A stretch of DNA of 20,398 bases, taken from assembly GCA_041844735.1 (NCBI GenBank), contig JBGZBP010000026.1, positions 1-20,398 of the forward strand. The letters run 5' to 3'. This stretch comes from CAJPNN01 sp041844735 (GTDB taxonomy: Bacteria; Bacillota; Clostridia; Peptostreptococcales; Anaerovoracaceae). The notes below the pieces were generated by a model. The model saw nothing but the letters and a program-made list of their open reading frames with translations. It did not search any database and was not told the DNA's origin. Positions 13,475 through 20,398 of this stretch are shown one piece after another; position 1 is the stretch's first letter, and each line of letters starts with the position of its first letter. Position numbers and translations under genes: made by a program.

Positions 13475-14194
13475 CTAAAAGATCAAAATAAATATGACAA
13501 CGGAGATAGATATAAATGGAGCAAGAGGATAACAAATGTTATCCTTCTTTGATTTTTTTGAAAACAGTAGCGGGAGAGAGGATAAGGCTATAAGAACGTG
13601 GGATAAAAACAAAGAAAATATTGTAAATCTTCCACCAAAAAGTAGGGATAATGCAGCAAACAATTTAATATCGCCCCCTCCCATGAAGATCTCTTTTTTT
13701 ATTATAAACATCAGCAAATTGATGATGTAAAGAATAATAAAACAAAAGATTGCGGCAGGCAAATGAGCATTTTCTAACAGTGAGAGTGAGACAACAGTGA
13801 CTATATATTCGTCAGGGATAATATAAAATCGCATATCGCAAATAGACACTGAATATAAAACGGCAAACAGTAAAGAATGGCTTGCCAGGGCTTCATACAA
13901 AGCGTTTGTAAGAGGATATACAGCTAAATCCATATGTAATAATCCAAACAAGATGGAGGGATTTTCGAGAATAAATGCACTGCAAAAAATCAAAAAAGGA
14001 GAAAAAGCTATAATAAAGCTCTCCTTGCTAAGCAGCATATCAAATGCGGAAGATGGATGAGAGGCGGACTGCGAAGAAAATAACTGCTCTTCTAAAAGTA
14101 ATATATTGTCGTTATCCAAGTCGGATAGACATTTTGCCGGTAAACAGCAGTTGAGGATCGCACCTACCACACCTATTAATATTAAATAAGACAT
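13475..14194 (-). CDS. stand-alone type IV prepilin-peptidase-like (A24) membrane protease
   Basis: The A24 aspartic-protease domain is recognisable: first catalytic Asp120 (SICDMRFYIIPD) and the GxGD motif with Asp175 (MGGGDIKLFAA), set among several membrane segments. The N-terminal third has one hydrophobic stretch and a short CCLPAKC segment where canonical enzymes carry the zinc-binding C-x2-C pairs of the methylase domain; those pairs are absent. No pilin or secretion genes are nearby. The ATG at 14194 lacks a ribosome binding site close by. GGAGG at 14225-14229 is placed for an in-frame ATT at 14213-14215, which would add seven residues, so the start is uncertain. Confidence 0.82.
   Translation of the reverse strand: MSYLILIGVVGAILNCCLPAKCLSDLDNDNILLLEEQLFSSQSASHPSSAFDMLLSKESFIIAFSPFLIFCSAFILENPSILFGLLHMDLAVYPLTNALYEALASHSLLFAVLYSVSICDMRFYIIPDEYIVTVVSLSLLENAHLPAAIFCFIILYIINLLMFIIKKEIFMGGGDIKLFAALSLLFGGRFTIFSLFLSHVLIALSSLPLLFSKKSKKDNICYPLAPFISISVVIFILIF
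13527..13559 (+). terminator. transporter-gene terminator inside the convergent peptidase gene
   Basis: GGATAACA (13527-13534) and TGTTATCC (13537-13544) form an eight-pair stem followed by a T-rich run to 13559, about 53 bases beyond the transporter stop. It lies entirely within the antisense peptidase coding region. Confidence 0.6.
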
Positions 14195-14408
14195 TATAGC
14201 GAAATATATAAAAATGAGAAAGTACCTCCATAAACGGTTTAGAAAATTAAATAGGGGAAATAAAGTAGTAAAATATAATTCTGTTGATAATATTATCTAC
14301 TATCATACATATTTTAACATATATTACAAATAAAATCAAAAAAATAAAAGGGAATGCACGAGATAAAACAGGTACGGCGAATAGGAGAATGATTGTGGGA
14401 TGCAGTGC

Positions 14409-14443
14409 CCGGGTTGACAGTGGGTGGAACCCGGATATATAAT
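14409..14443 (+). promoter_or_regulatory. copA promoter with overlapping inverted-repeat operator
   Basis: TTGACA (14414-14419), an 18-base spacer and TATAAT (14438-14443) match both sigma-A hexamers perfectly. CCGGGTT (14409-14415) and AACCCGG (14428-14434) form a perfect inverted repeat with a 12-base centre that covers the -35 and most of the spacer, a classic repressor or MerR-type position. A third half-site, AACCCGC (14455-14461), lies just after the expected transcription start. The regulator is unknown; no csoR or copY gene is in the window. Confidence 0.75.
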
Positions 14444-14490
14444 TTGTTTGTGCTAACCCGCAAGGATAGAGTTGAGAAGGAAGTGAAGAA

Positions 14491-16776
14491 ATGAAAAAGA
14501 AGATGGGTATCAGCGGAATGCATTGTGCGGCATGTCAGGTCAACGTTGAAAAGGCGGTAAGAAAACTTAAAGGTATACACATGGCAGAAGTGAATCTGAT
14601 GACCAATTCTTTGATGGTTGATTTTGATGAAAGCCTATTGTCGATGAACGATATAGAGAAAGCGATATCCTCGATAGGGTACGGGACATATGATATTAAT
14701 AAAAAATCAGGTATAGAAAAAACAGGTAATGTTTTTTTAGAAGATGCCGAAGATACCAAGCGCAGGCTGATTAAAAGCATGGTATTTTTCGTCCCGATGA
14801 TGTACATTTCTATGGGGCATATGGTTGGTATGCCTGTGCCTAATATATTGCACGGTGTTGAAAATTCTTTTAATATGGCAATGCTTCAATTTTTATTGAC
14901 TGTACCTGTTATGATAATCAATCGAAAATATTTTTCCGGAGGGTTTGTGTCTCTTGTGAGAAGAGCACCTAATATGGATTCGCTCATTGCTGTAAGTGCG
15001 ACAGCATCATTTTTATACGGGATTTACTGTATATTTAAAATATGGCACGTAATAAGAGGCGGTATGCCGGAAGTCGCACAGCACTTTGCACATCGCATTT
15101 ACTTTGAGTCGGTTGTAACTATACTGACATTTATCAGCATAGGAAAATACTTGGAACTTAAGTCAAAAGGAAAAACAGGAGATGCCGTGGAGAAGCTGAT
15201 GGCGTTGGCTCCGGAGAAAGCGACTGTTTTAAGAGGAGATGTCGAAGTAGAGATAAGAATAGAGGATATAGAAAAAGGGGATTTGATAGTTATAAGGCCC
15301 GGAGAGCGTATTCCTGTTGACGGAAGAGTTGTAAATGGAGAGAGTTATGTGGATCAGTCTTTTTTGACAGGAGAGAGTAATCCTTTGAAAAAAGAGGAAG
15401 GAGACGAGGTATTCCAGGCGACGATAAATAAGCAGGGTAGCTTGGTGATGGTGGCGGAAAGAGTAGGAGAAGACACTACTCTTGCTAAAATAATAGAAAT
15501 TGTAGAGCAGGGTGCGGCTTCAAAAGCACCTATAGCAAGATTGGCTGACAAGGTGGCAGGAATATTTGTACCGGTAGTAATGGGGATTGCCCTGGCGACA
15601 TTTTCGGTATGGGTTATTTTAATAGGAAAATCGTTTGAATTCGGACTGTCGCTCGCGATTTCGGTGTTGGTGATTTCGTGCCCTTGCGCATTGGGGCTCG
15701 CAACACCTGTAGCTATAATGGTAGGAACGGGTAAGGGTGCGGAATACGGTATTTTAATCAAGTCTGCGGAGGCACTGGAAACGACACACAAGGCGGATAC
15801 TGTGGTGTTGGATAAAACAGGAACGATAACCAGGGGAAGACCTGTGGTAACGGATGTCATAATTTCTAAAGCGTTTTTAACGGAAATGGATGAAAATGAG
15901 TTCATCGGGCTAGCCATGGGATTGGAAAAAAATTCGGAGCATCCGCTGGGGCAGGCAGTGATGGAATATGGAGAAGAAAATAACATTAGGGGGTTTGAAT
16001 CTTCCAAATTTGAAAATGTTCCGGGAAGAGGGGTCAAAGGTGAAATAAGCTTGAGCAAGGGAGTTTCAGAGAAATGTATAGCAGGAAACAGGGCGTTTAT
16101 GATCGACTGCGGCATTGAAATTAACCGGGATATGGAAACGAATATAGCGAAGCTTTCGACACAAGGGAAAACCTTACTATATTTTGCCAGGAATGGTAAG
16201 TTTATCGGGCTTGTAGCAGTGAGAGATGAAATTAAGGAGTCCAGCTATGGTGCTGTGAAGATGCTCAAGGATGCAAGTGTGGAAGTTATAATGCTCACAG
16301 GAGACAATGAAAAGACATCGGAGACTATTAGAGAAGAAGTAGGGATAGATAAGGTCATAGCAGAGGTGATGCCTCAAGATAAGGAAAGAGAAATTCGTCG
16401 GCTACAGGCAAGAGATAAGACAGTAATTATGGTTGGAGACGGCATTAACGATGCCCCGGCACTGACTGTTGCGGATGTCGGAATGGCGATCGGTGCAGGG
16501 ACCGATATAGCGATTTCTTCAGCGGACATAGTTCTTATGAAAAACGATTTGCAGGATGTTGATACGGCAATCAGACTCAGCAGGGCCGTGGTTAAAAATA
16601 TAAAAATGAATTTGTTTTGGGCGTTTATATATAATGTAATCGGAATCCCTATCGCAGCAGGAGCGTTATACTTTATAAACGGATTTACTTTAAACCATAT
16701 GTTTGCAGCAGCAGCCATGAGCATGAGTTCGGTCTGTGTAGTCGCGAATGCATTGAGACTTAGGAGATTTAGATGA
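14491..16776 (+). CDS. copA: Cu(I)-exporting P1B-type ATPase
   Basis: CopA pumps Cu(I) out of the cytoplasm using ATP. In order: one N-terminal heavy-metal-associated domain with GMHCAAC (Cys12, Cys15); the actuator TGES (293-296); the membrane metal site Cys397-Pro-Cys399; the phosphorylated Asp441 in DKTGT; His484-Pro485; the hinge GDGINDAPAL with Asp650; and the YN and MSMSS motifs of the last two helices, which together mark Cu(I) rather than Zn/Cd pumps. The length of 761 residues is normal for a one-HMA enzyme. AAGGAAG at 14477-14483 serves the ATG. No separate copper chaperone gene follows; it is a single-gene unit ending at a terminator. Confidence 0.95.
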   Translation: MKKKMGISGMHCAACQVNVEKAVRKLKGIHMAEVNLMTNSLMVDFDESLLSMNDIEKAISSIGYGTYDINKKSGIEKTGNVFLEDAEDTKRRLIKSMVFFVPMMYISMGHMVGMPVPNILHGVENSFNMAMLQFLLTVPVMIINRKYFSGGFVSLVRRAPNMDSLIAVSATASFLYGIYCIFKIWHVIRGGMPEVAQHFAHRIYFESVVTILTFISIGKYLELKSKGKTGDAVEKLMALAPEKATVLRGDVEVEIRIEDIEKGDLIVIRPGERIPVDGRVVNGESYVDQSFLTGESNPLKKEEGDEVFQATINKQGSLVMVAERVGEDTTLAKIIEIVEQGAASKAPIARLADKVAGIFVPVVMGIALATFSVWVILIGKSFEFGLSLAISVLVISCPCALGLATPVAIMVGTGKGAEYGILIKSAEALETTHKADTVVLDKTGTITRGRPVVTDVIISKAFLTEMDENEFIGLAMGLEKNSEHPLGQAVMEYGEENNIRGFESSKFENVPGRGVKGEISLSKGVSEKCIAGNRAFMIDCGIEINRDMETNIAKLSTQGKTLLYFARNGKFIGLVAVRDEIKESSYGAVKMLKDASVEVIMLTGDNEKTSETIREEVGIDKVIAEVMPQDKEREIRRLQARDKTVIMVGDGINDAPALTVADVGMAIGAGTDIAISSADIVLMKNDLQDVDTAIRLSRAVVKNIKMNLFWAFIYNVIGIPIAAGALYFINGFTLNHMFAAAAMSMSSVCVVANALRLRRFR

Positions 16777-16789
16777 AAGATGAATACTA

Positions 16790-16817
16790 AAAAACCGAGT
16801 GTTTCCACTCGGTTTTT
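16790..16817. terminator. bidirectional terminator between copA and the hydrogenase operon
   Basis: AAAAACCGAGTG (16790-16801) and CACTCGGTTTTT (16806-16817) form a perfect 12-pair stem with a TTTC loop and A/T runs on both sides. It ends copA on the plus strand and the hydrogenase operon on the minus strand. Confidence 0.9.
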
Positions 16818-16848
16818 CAGTTACGATTTAATGTTTGTTTGGTATAGT

Positions 16849-18585
16849 TTAAATAAAGTTGGATTTATCCATAAACGATGTATGAAGTAAATCGTGTGCC
16901 TTATGACTCATAGGTTTTTCGAGATATGTATCATAAAGCTCTATAATCTCAGGATTTTCGTGAGATTTTCTGATAGGAAGACTCTTGTCCAAAGAATATA
17001 AAGAGTCTATTCTAATCTCTCTAATACGATTTACTGTATTTACAGGTTGGCCGCCTCCGCCGATACAACCGCCCGGACAGCCCATGATTTCAATGAAAGT
17101 ATAAGGGCTGGTGCCGTTTTCTACCTGTTTAACTAATTTTTGTGCATTCGCAAGACCGTTAGCGACAGCGACCTTTATCTCAGTGCCGTCAAGATCGATA
17201 GTTGCTTCTTTTATACCCTCAAGACCTCTGACATCTTCAAAGTCGAGTCTTGCAAGTTCTTTTTCTGTAAGAGTTTCGTAAACTGTTCTGAGAGCAGCTT
17301 CCATAACTCCGCCGGATGCTCCGAATATAGCGCCTGCTCCCGAGCCTATGCCTAAAGGACTGTCGAATTCACCATCTTCAAGAGAAGTGAAATCAACTCC
17401 GACATGCTTAATCATCTTTGCGAACTCCCTTGTAGTCAAAACGATGTCAACATCCCTGTAGCCGTCTCTACCCATTTCAGGTCTTTGAGCCTCATATTTT
17501 TTTGCGGTACAAGGCATTATTGATACTGTTACAATGTCCTTCGGATCTATGCCAACCCTTTCAGCATAGTAAGTTTTTGAGATGGCACCGAACATCTGCT
17601 GAGGTGACTTTGCAGAGGATACATGCTCCATTATACCGGGATAATGCTTTTCCATATAGTTTACCCAACCCGGTGAGCAAGAGGTCATCATAGGCAAAGT
17701 TCCTCCTGTCTTTAAGCGGTGGATAAGCTCTGCACCTTCTTCCATGATTGTGAGATCGGCACTGAAATTAGTGTCAAATACCTTATCAAATCCTATGTGC
17801 CTAAGGGCGGAAACCATTTTTCCTGTAGCAATGGCACCCAATGAAAGTCCGAACTCATCGCCTATTGCAACTCTGACAGATGGAGCCACCTGAACGATTA
17901 CATGTTTTTTAGGATTGTCTATAGCATCAAAGACATCCTGAGTATTATCCCTTTCTACTATAGCTCCTGTAGGGCAAACGACGCTGCACTGTCCGCAAAG
18001 TACGCAGGCAGTAGTAGCAAGCGGAGCATTGAAGGCTGTAGTAACCCTGAAATCGCCCGAGCGATTTGAACGAGTAAGGGCAGATATGCCTTGAGCCTGT
18101 TCGCAAACATTGACACAACGTCCGCACTTCACACATTTTGACGGGTTTCTGACAATGCTCGGATTGTTCATTTGAATTTCAGGCAACTTTGCAAGACTCG
18201 GAAGAGTAGGGTTCGTAAAATTGAACCTTACACTCAAATCCTGAAGCTCACAGTTGCCGTTTCTTGAGCAGTTAAGGCAATCCTGCTGGTGATCTGCTAA
18301 AATGAGTTCCAGCATACCTACCTGAGCATCACGAACTTTTTTCGTGTTGGTATGAATTGCCATGCCGTCCCAAACCTCTGTAGAACATGCTGCACTCAGT
18401 TTTCTGCTGCCTTCAACCTCGACGACACAGACTCTGCAGTGAGCTTTGATGGTCTGATCCGGGTGATAACAAAGGTGTGGAATATCTATGTTTACTAATT
18501 TTGCGGCATCTAGGATCCTGGTACCCACAGGAACACTTAGAGGAGTACCGTTAATAGTGATATTTGCCATTTCAGTAGTGCTCAT
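16849..18585 (-). CDS. hydA: [FeFe] hydrogenase catalytic subunit, NADH-linked trimeric type (HydA)
   Basis: HydA reduces protons or oxidises H2 at the H-cluster. Clusters in order: plant-type [2Fe-2S] (Cys39, 50, 53, 67); His99/Cys103/106/112 [4Fe-4S]; two ferredoxin-type [4Fe-4S] (Cys151/154/157 and 204; 161 with 194/197/200); then the H domain with TSCSPGW (Cys303), MPCTAKK (Cys359) and GCPGGC (Cys503, 507). Ser304 stands where most enzymes have the proton-relay cysteine. At 578 residues it ends after the small-subunit-like region, without the extra C-terminal [2Fe-2S] domain of longer homologues. AAAGGAGGG precedes the ATG, which overlaps the hydB stop by one base. No maturases (HydE, HydF, HydG) are in the window. 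Confidence 0.95.
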   Translation of the reverse strand: MSTTEMANITINGTPLSVPVGTRILDAAKLVNIDIPHLCYHPDQTIKAHCRVCVVEVEGSRKLSAACSTEVWDGMAIHTNTKKVRDAQVGMLELILADHQQDCLNCSRNGNCELQDLSVRFNFTNPTLPSLAKLPEIQMNNPSIVRNPSKCVKCGRCVNVCEQAQGISALTRSNRSGDFRVTTAFNAPLATTACVLCGQCSVVCPTGAIVERDNTQDVFDAIDNPKKHVIVQVAPSVRVAIGDEFGLSLGAIATGKMVSALRHIGFDKVFDTNFSADLTIMEEGAELIHRLKTGGTLPMMTSCSPGWVNYMEKHYPGIMEHVSSAKSPQQMFGAISKTYYAERVGIDPKDIVTVSIMPCTAKKYEAQRPEMGRDGYRDVDIVLTTREFAKMIKHVGVDFTSLEDGEFDSPLGIGSGAGAIFGASGGVMEAALRTVYETLTEKELARLDFEDVRGLEGIKEATIDLDGTEIKVAVANGLANAQKLVKQVENGTSPYTFIEIMGCPGGCIGGGGQPVNTVNRIREIRIDSLYSLDKSLPIRKSHENPEIIELYDTYLEKPMSHKAHDLLHTSFMDKSNFI

Positions 18586-19844
18586 TATATGTCCCTCCTT
18601 TCGGGTGCTTCAAAATCTTTCGGGAAGCGTTTCATTGCAGAAAGCAACGCATTCTGTGCAGATTCGCCAAGTCCGCAAAGCGACGATATGCTCATTATGT
18701 TCGCAAATCTTTCCAAAGTTTTGATATCGCTTTTTACGTGTGTCCCTGCTGCCATTTTCTTCAATATTATATCTATGTGTCTGTTTCCTTCTCTGCAAGG
18801 TGTGCATTGTCCGCAACTTTCGTGGCAGAAGAAATGCTGAGTATGCACAAGGAAATCTATAAGAGAGGTTCTTTCGTCAATCACCAAGATTGCTCCGGAT
18901 CCTACTGTAAGATTTACATCTTTCAAATCTTCATAAGTGTACTTAGTATCCAAAAATTCTTCGGATGTTATCTTACCTGAGGCGCCGCCAAGCTGAATAA
19001 GGCTTATTTTCCTATTTCCTTTAACACCGCCTGCCAAATCATAGATGATTTCTCTTAATGTAAGTCCGAAAGGAATTTCATAAACGCCGGGGTTGTTGAC
19101 ATTGCCGGCAACACTTACAAGTTTTGAACCCATAGAGCCCTCTGTACCGAACGTTTTATATATTTCGTCTTTATCAGTTAAAATTGCAGGAACGAGAGAC
19201 AAACTTTCTACATTATTTACAAGAGTAGGAAGATTGTTCAGACCGCACTGTTTGATAAAAGGTGGTTTTTTTCTTGGTCTGCCTGATTTACCTTCAATTG
19301 ACTCTACGAGAGCGGTACCCTCACCACATACATAAGCGCCTGCTCCGGAGTATAGATGCAGCTCAAAATCGAAGCCCTTAACTCCCAAGATGTCTTTGCC
19401 AAGATAGCCTTTTTCTTTAGCCTGTGCCAACGCATTAAAAATTAACGGTCTTAAATGCCAATATTCTTCCCTCAGATAAATGTATCCATTTTTTGCACCT
19501 ACGGTGTATCCTGCGATAATCATACCTTCAATCAGTCTGAAAGGGTCTTTTGACAGGATGGTTCTATCTTTGAATGTGCAAGGTTCTCCTTCATCTGCGT
19601 TGCATACAACCACCTTGTCGGGATTGTTTATAGCTTTTGCCTGAGACCATTTTTTCCCCATGTCATATGCTGCTCCGCCTCGGCCTTTAACGCCACATTT
19701 TGCGATTTCTGTTGCGATGTCCTCTCCGTCCATGGTGACAGCACGCTTCAATGCTTGGAACCCGCCAAGCGACTCATACTGGTCAATGAAATGAGGATCG
19801 TATTTATCAAAATTAGCTGATATAAAAGATACTGTTTTTGCCAT
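18585..19844 (-). CDS. hydB: NuoF-like flavoprotein subunit of NADH-linked hydrogenase (HydB, short form)
   Basis: This subunit carries FMN, the NAD(H) site and one [4Fe-4S] cluster, and passes electrons between NAD(H) and HydA. The FMN glycine loop is GRGGAAYDMGKKW (from residue 54), NADEGEPCTFKDR follows at 82, then the GAGAYVCGEGTAL nucleotide segment and the cluster ligands Cys344, 347, 350 and 390. At 419 residues it equals the bare NuoF core. It lacks both the N-terminal thioredoxin-like [2Fe-2S] domain and the C-terminal double [4Fe-4S] ferredoxin domain of the roughly 600-residue bifurcating HydB proteins. GGAGG precedes the ATG; it lies 18 bases after the NuoE-like gene. Confidence 0.93.
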   Translation of the reverse strand: MAKTVSFISANFDKYDPHFIDQYESLGGFQALKRAVTMDGEDIATEIAKCGVKGRGGAAYDMGKKWSQAKAINNPDKVVVCNADEGEPCTFKDRTILSKDPFRLIEGMIIAGYTVGAKNGYIYLREEYWHLRPLIFNALAQAKEKGYLGKDILGVKGFDFELHLYSGAGAYVCGEGTALVESIEGKSGRPRKKPPFIKQCGLNNLPTLVNNVESLSLVPAILTDKDEIYKTFGTEGSMGSKLVSVAGNVNNPGVYEIPFGLTLREIIYDLAGGVKGNRKISLIQLGGASGKITSEEFLDTKYTYEDLKDVNLTVGSGAILVIDERTSLIDFLVHTQHFFCHESCGQCTPCREGNRHIDIILKKMAAGTHVKSDIKTLERFANIMSISSLCGLGESAQNALLSAMKRFPKDFEAPERRDI

Positions 19845-19862
19845 TATACTTTTCCTCCATTT

Positions 19863-20360
19863 CTATGCAAACTTTTTGAGCAGGTCACGAACAAGCTGCT
19901 CGTCATTCAATTTACCGAATACTTCGCCGTTTATTCTCACAGCGGGACCTATATCGCAAGCTCCGAAGCAAGGAACTTTTTCTATGACAAACTTGCCGTC
20001 CTGTGTGGTTTCTCCCACCTTAACGCCAAGTATACGCTCGAGCGTATCTTGTAATGTCTCGCTATCGTTCACCTTGCATACAATGCTGTCACAGATTTCG
20101 ATAGGATATTTTGCTCGTGGTTTGTCATGGATAGAAGTATAAAATGAAATTACGTCAAAAACTCTCGTAGATGGTATGCAGAGTTTTTTTGAAAGGTATT
20201 CAGCGACAGGCTGAGGAATATAGCGAAATTCCATAGCGTTCTGAATATCAAGTAAAATCCCCACCAGTTGTGAAGAATCGTTATCGTGAGCTTCAAGTAC
20301 TTTGTCTGTTTCTTGAATCAGATATTCTGTTAGCTCGCTCTCTCCTTTTAAATTAAACAT
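19863..20360 (-). CDS. hydC: NuoE-like [2Fe-2S] subunit of NADH-linked hydrogenase (HydC)
   Basis: This thioredoxin-like [2Fe-2S] protein sits next to the FMN subunit in the complex. The cluster ligands are Cys90 and Cys95 (CDSIVC) and Cys131 and Cys135 (CFGACD), the expected C-x4-C and C-x3-C pairs; the helical N-terminal half (IPQPVAEYLSKKL...RVFDVISFYTSI) is typical of NuoE. Its 165 residues are a normal length. It is the first visible gene of the hydCBA operon; the promoter would lie at or beyond the window edge, since only 38 bases remain upstream. Confidence 0.93.
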   Translation of the reverse strand: MFNLKGESELTEYLIQETDKVLEAHDNDSSQLVGILLDIQNAMEFRYIPQPVAEYLSKKLCIPSTRVFDVISFYTSIHDKPRAKYPIEICDSIVCKVNDSETLQDTLERILGVKVGETTQDGKFVIEKVPCFGACDIGPAVRINGEVFGKLNDEQLVRDLLKKFA

Positions 20361-20398
20361 GATTCCTGTATCCCTTCTTTCATCTTTAATGAAATCAA

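Noticed and set aside
14420..14434. T-box-like sequence GGGTGGAACC ahead of copA
   Set aside because: It resembles the T-box core, but no stem I, specifier loop or terminator was found, it overlaps promoter DNA, and a copper pump is not a plausible T-box target.
14409..14461. RNA pseudoknot or riboswitch: hairpin CCGGGTT/AACCCGG with loop GTGGGT able to pair with ACCCGC downstream
   Set aside because: The hairpin spans the -35 and spacer of a perfect promoter, so the copA transcript should start after it at about 14450 and not contain it; an operator is the simpler reading.
15354..16115. A 253-codon open frame antisense to copA
   Set aside because: It lies wholly opposite the phosphorylation and CPC region of copA, has Ser/Pro-rich low-complexity content and no recognisable domain.

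Overview
The window is a gene-dense, AT-rich segment from a low-GC, Gram-positive anaerobe, most likely a member of Clostridia. This rests on the strong GGAGG-type ribosome binding sites, the rsmG-parA-parB neighbourhood, the YycH/YycI/WalJ/HtrA/RlmH cluster typical of Firmicutes, and a trimeric NADH-linked [FeFe] hydrogenase typical of strict anaerobes. The species cannot be fixed from the sequence alone. No tRNA, rRNA, CRISPR array, insertion sequence or prophage gene was seen.

Region 1 (1-4695, plus strand) is a chromosome-maintenance cluster: rsmG (16S rRNA methyltransferase), a GNAT acetyltransferase, parA and parB (chromosome partitioning), aroQ (shikimate pathway) and a PAS-SpoIIE-type protein phosphatase. 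parB, aroQ and the phosphatase gene overlap end to end, so they are probably co-transcribed; a hairpin terminator closes the run. A parS-like 16-mer, the ParB loading site, lies inside rsmG. RNase HI (minus strand) converges on this cluster and ends inside the same hairpin.

Region 2 (5236-11491, plus strand) is a wal-type cell-envelope operon without walR and walK: a small secreted protein of unknown function, YycH-like and YycI-like membrane proteins, WalJ, a membrane-anchored HtrA protease, RlmH, and probably an HD-domain hydrolase. Upstream sit four TGTWAH-like half-sites in exact 11-bp steps, two of them forming a perfect match to the known WalR box. The kinase and regulator are therefore probably encoded elsewhere and control this operon in trans.

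Region 3 (11459-14194) holds an ArsR-type repressor divergent from a sodium:neurotransmitter-symporter family transporter, and a stand-alone prepilin-type peptidase convergent with that transporter. The two convergent genes abut with no spacer, and the transporter's apparent terminator lies inside the peptidase gene.

Region 4 (14195-16817) is a Cu(I)-type P-type ATPase gene behind a consensus sigma-A promoter that carries a strong inverted repeat, a likely operator. A bidirectional terminator separates it from region 5.

Region 5 (16849-20360, minus strand) is a hydCBA-type operon: a NuoE-like subunit, a short NuoF-like subunit and a [FeFe] hydrogenase catalytic subunit. It probably exchanges electrons between NAD(H) and protons/H2. 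The NuoF-like subunit lacks the extra ferredoxin domains of well-studied electron-bifurcating homologues, and the catalytic subunit has serine in place of the usual proton-relay cysteine.

No gene-free stretch exceeds 300 bases. The longest gaps are 14195-14490 (copA promoter and operator), 5236-5452 (WalR-like boxes and promoters) and 11886-12100 (divergent arsR/transporter control region).
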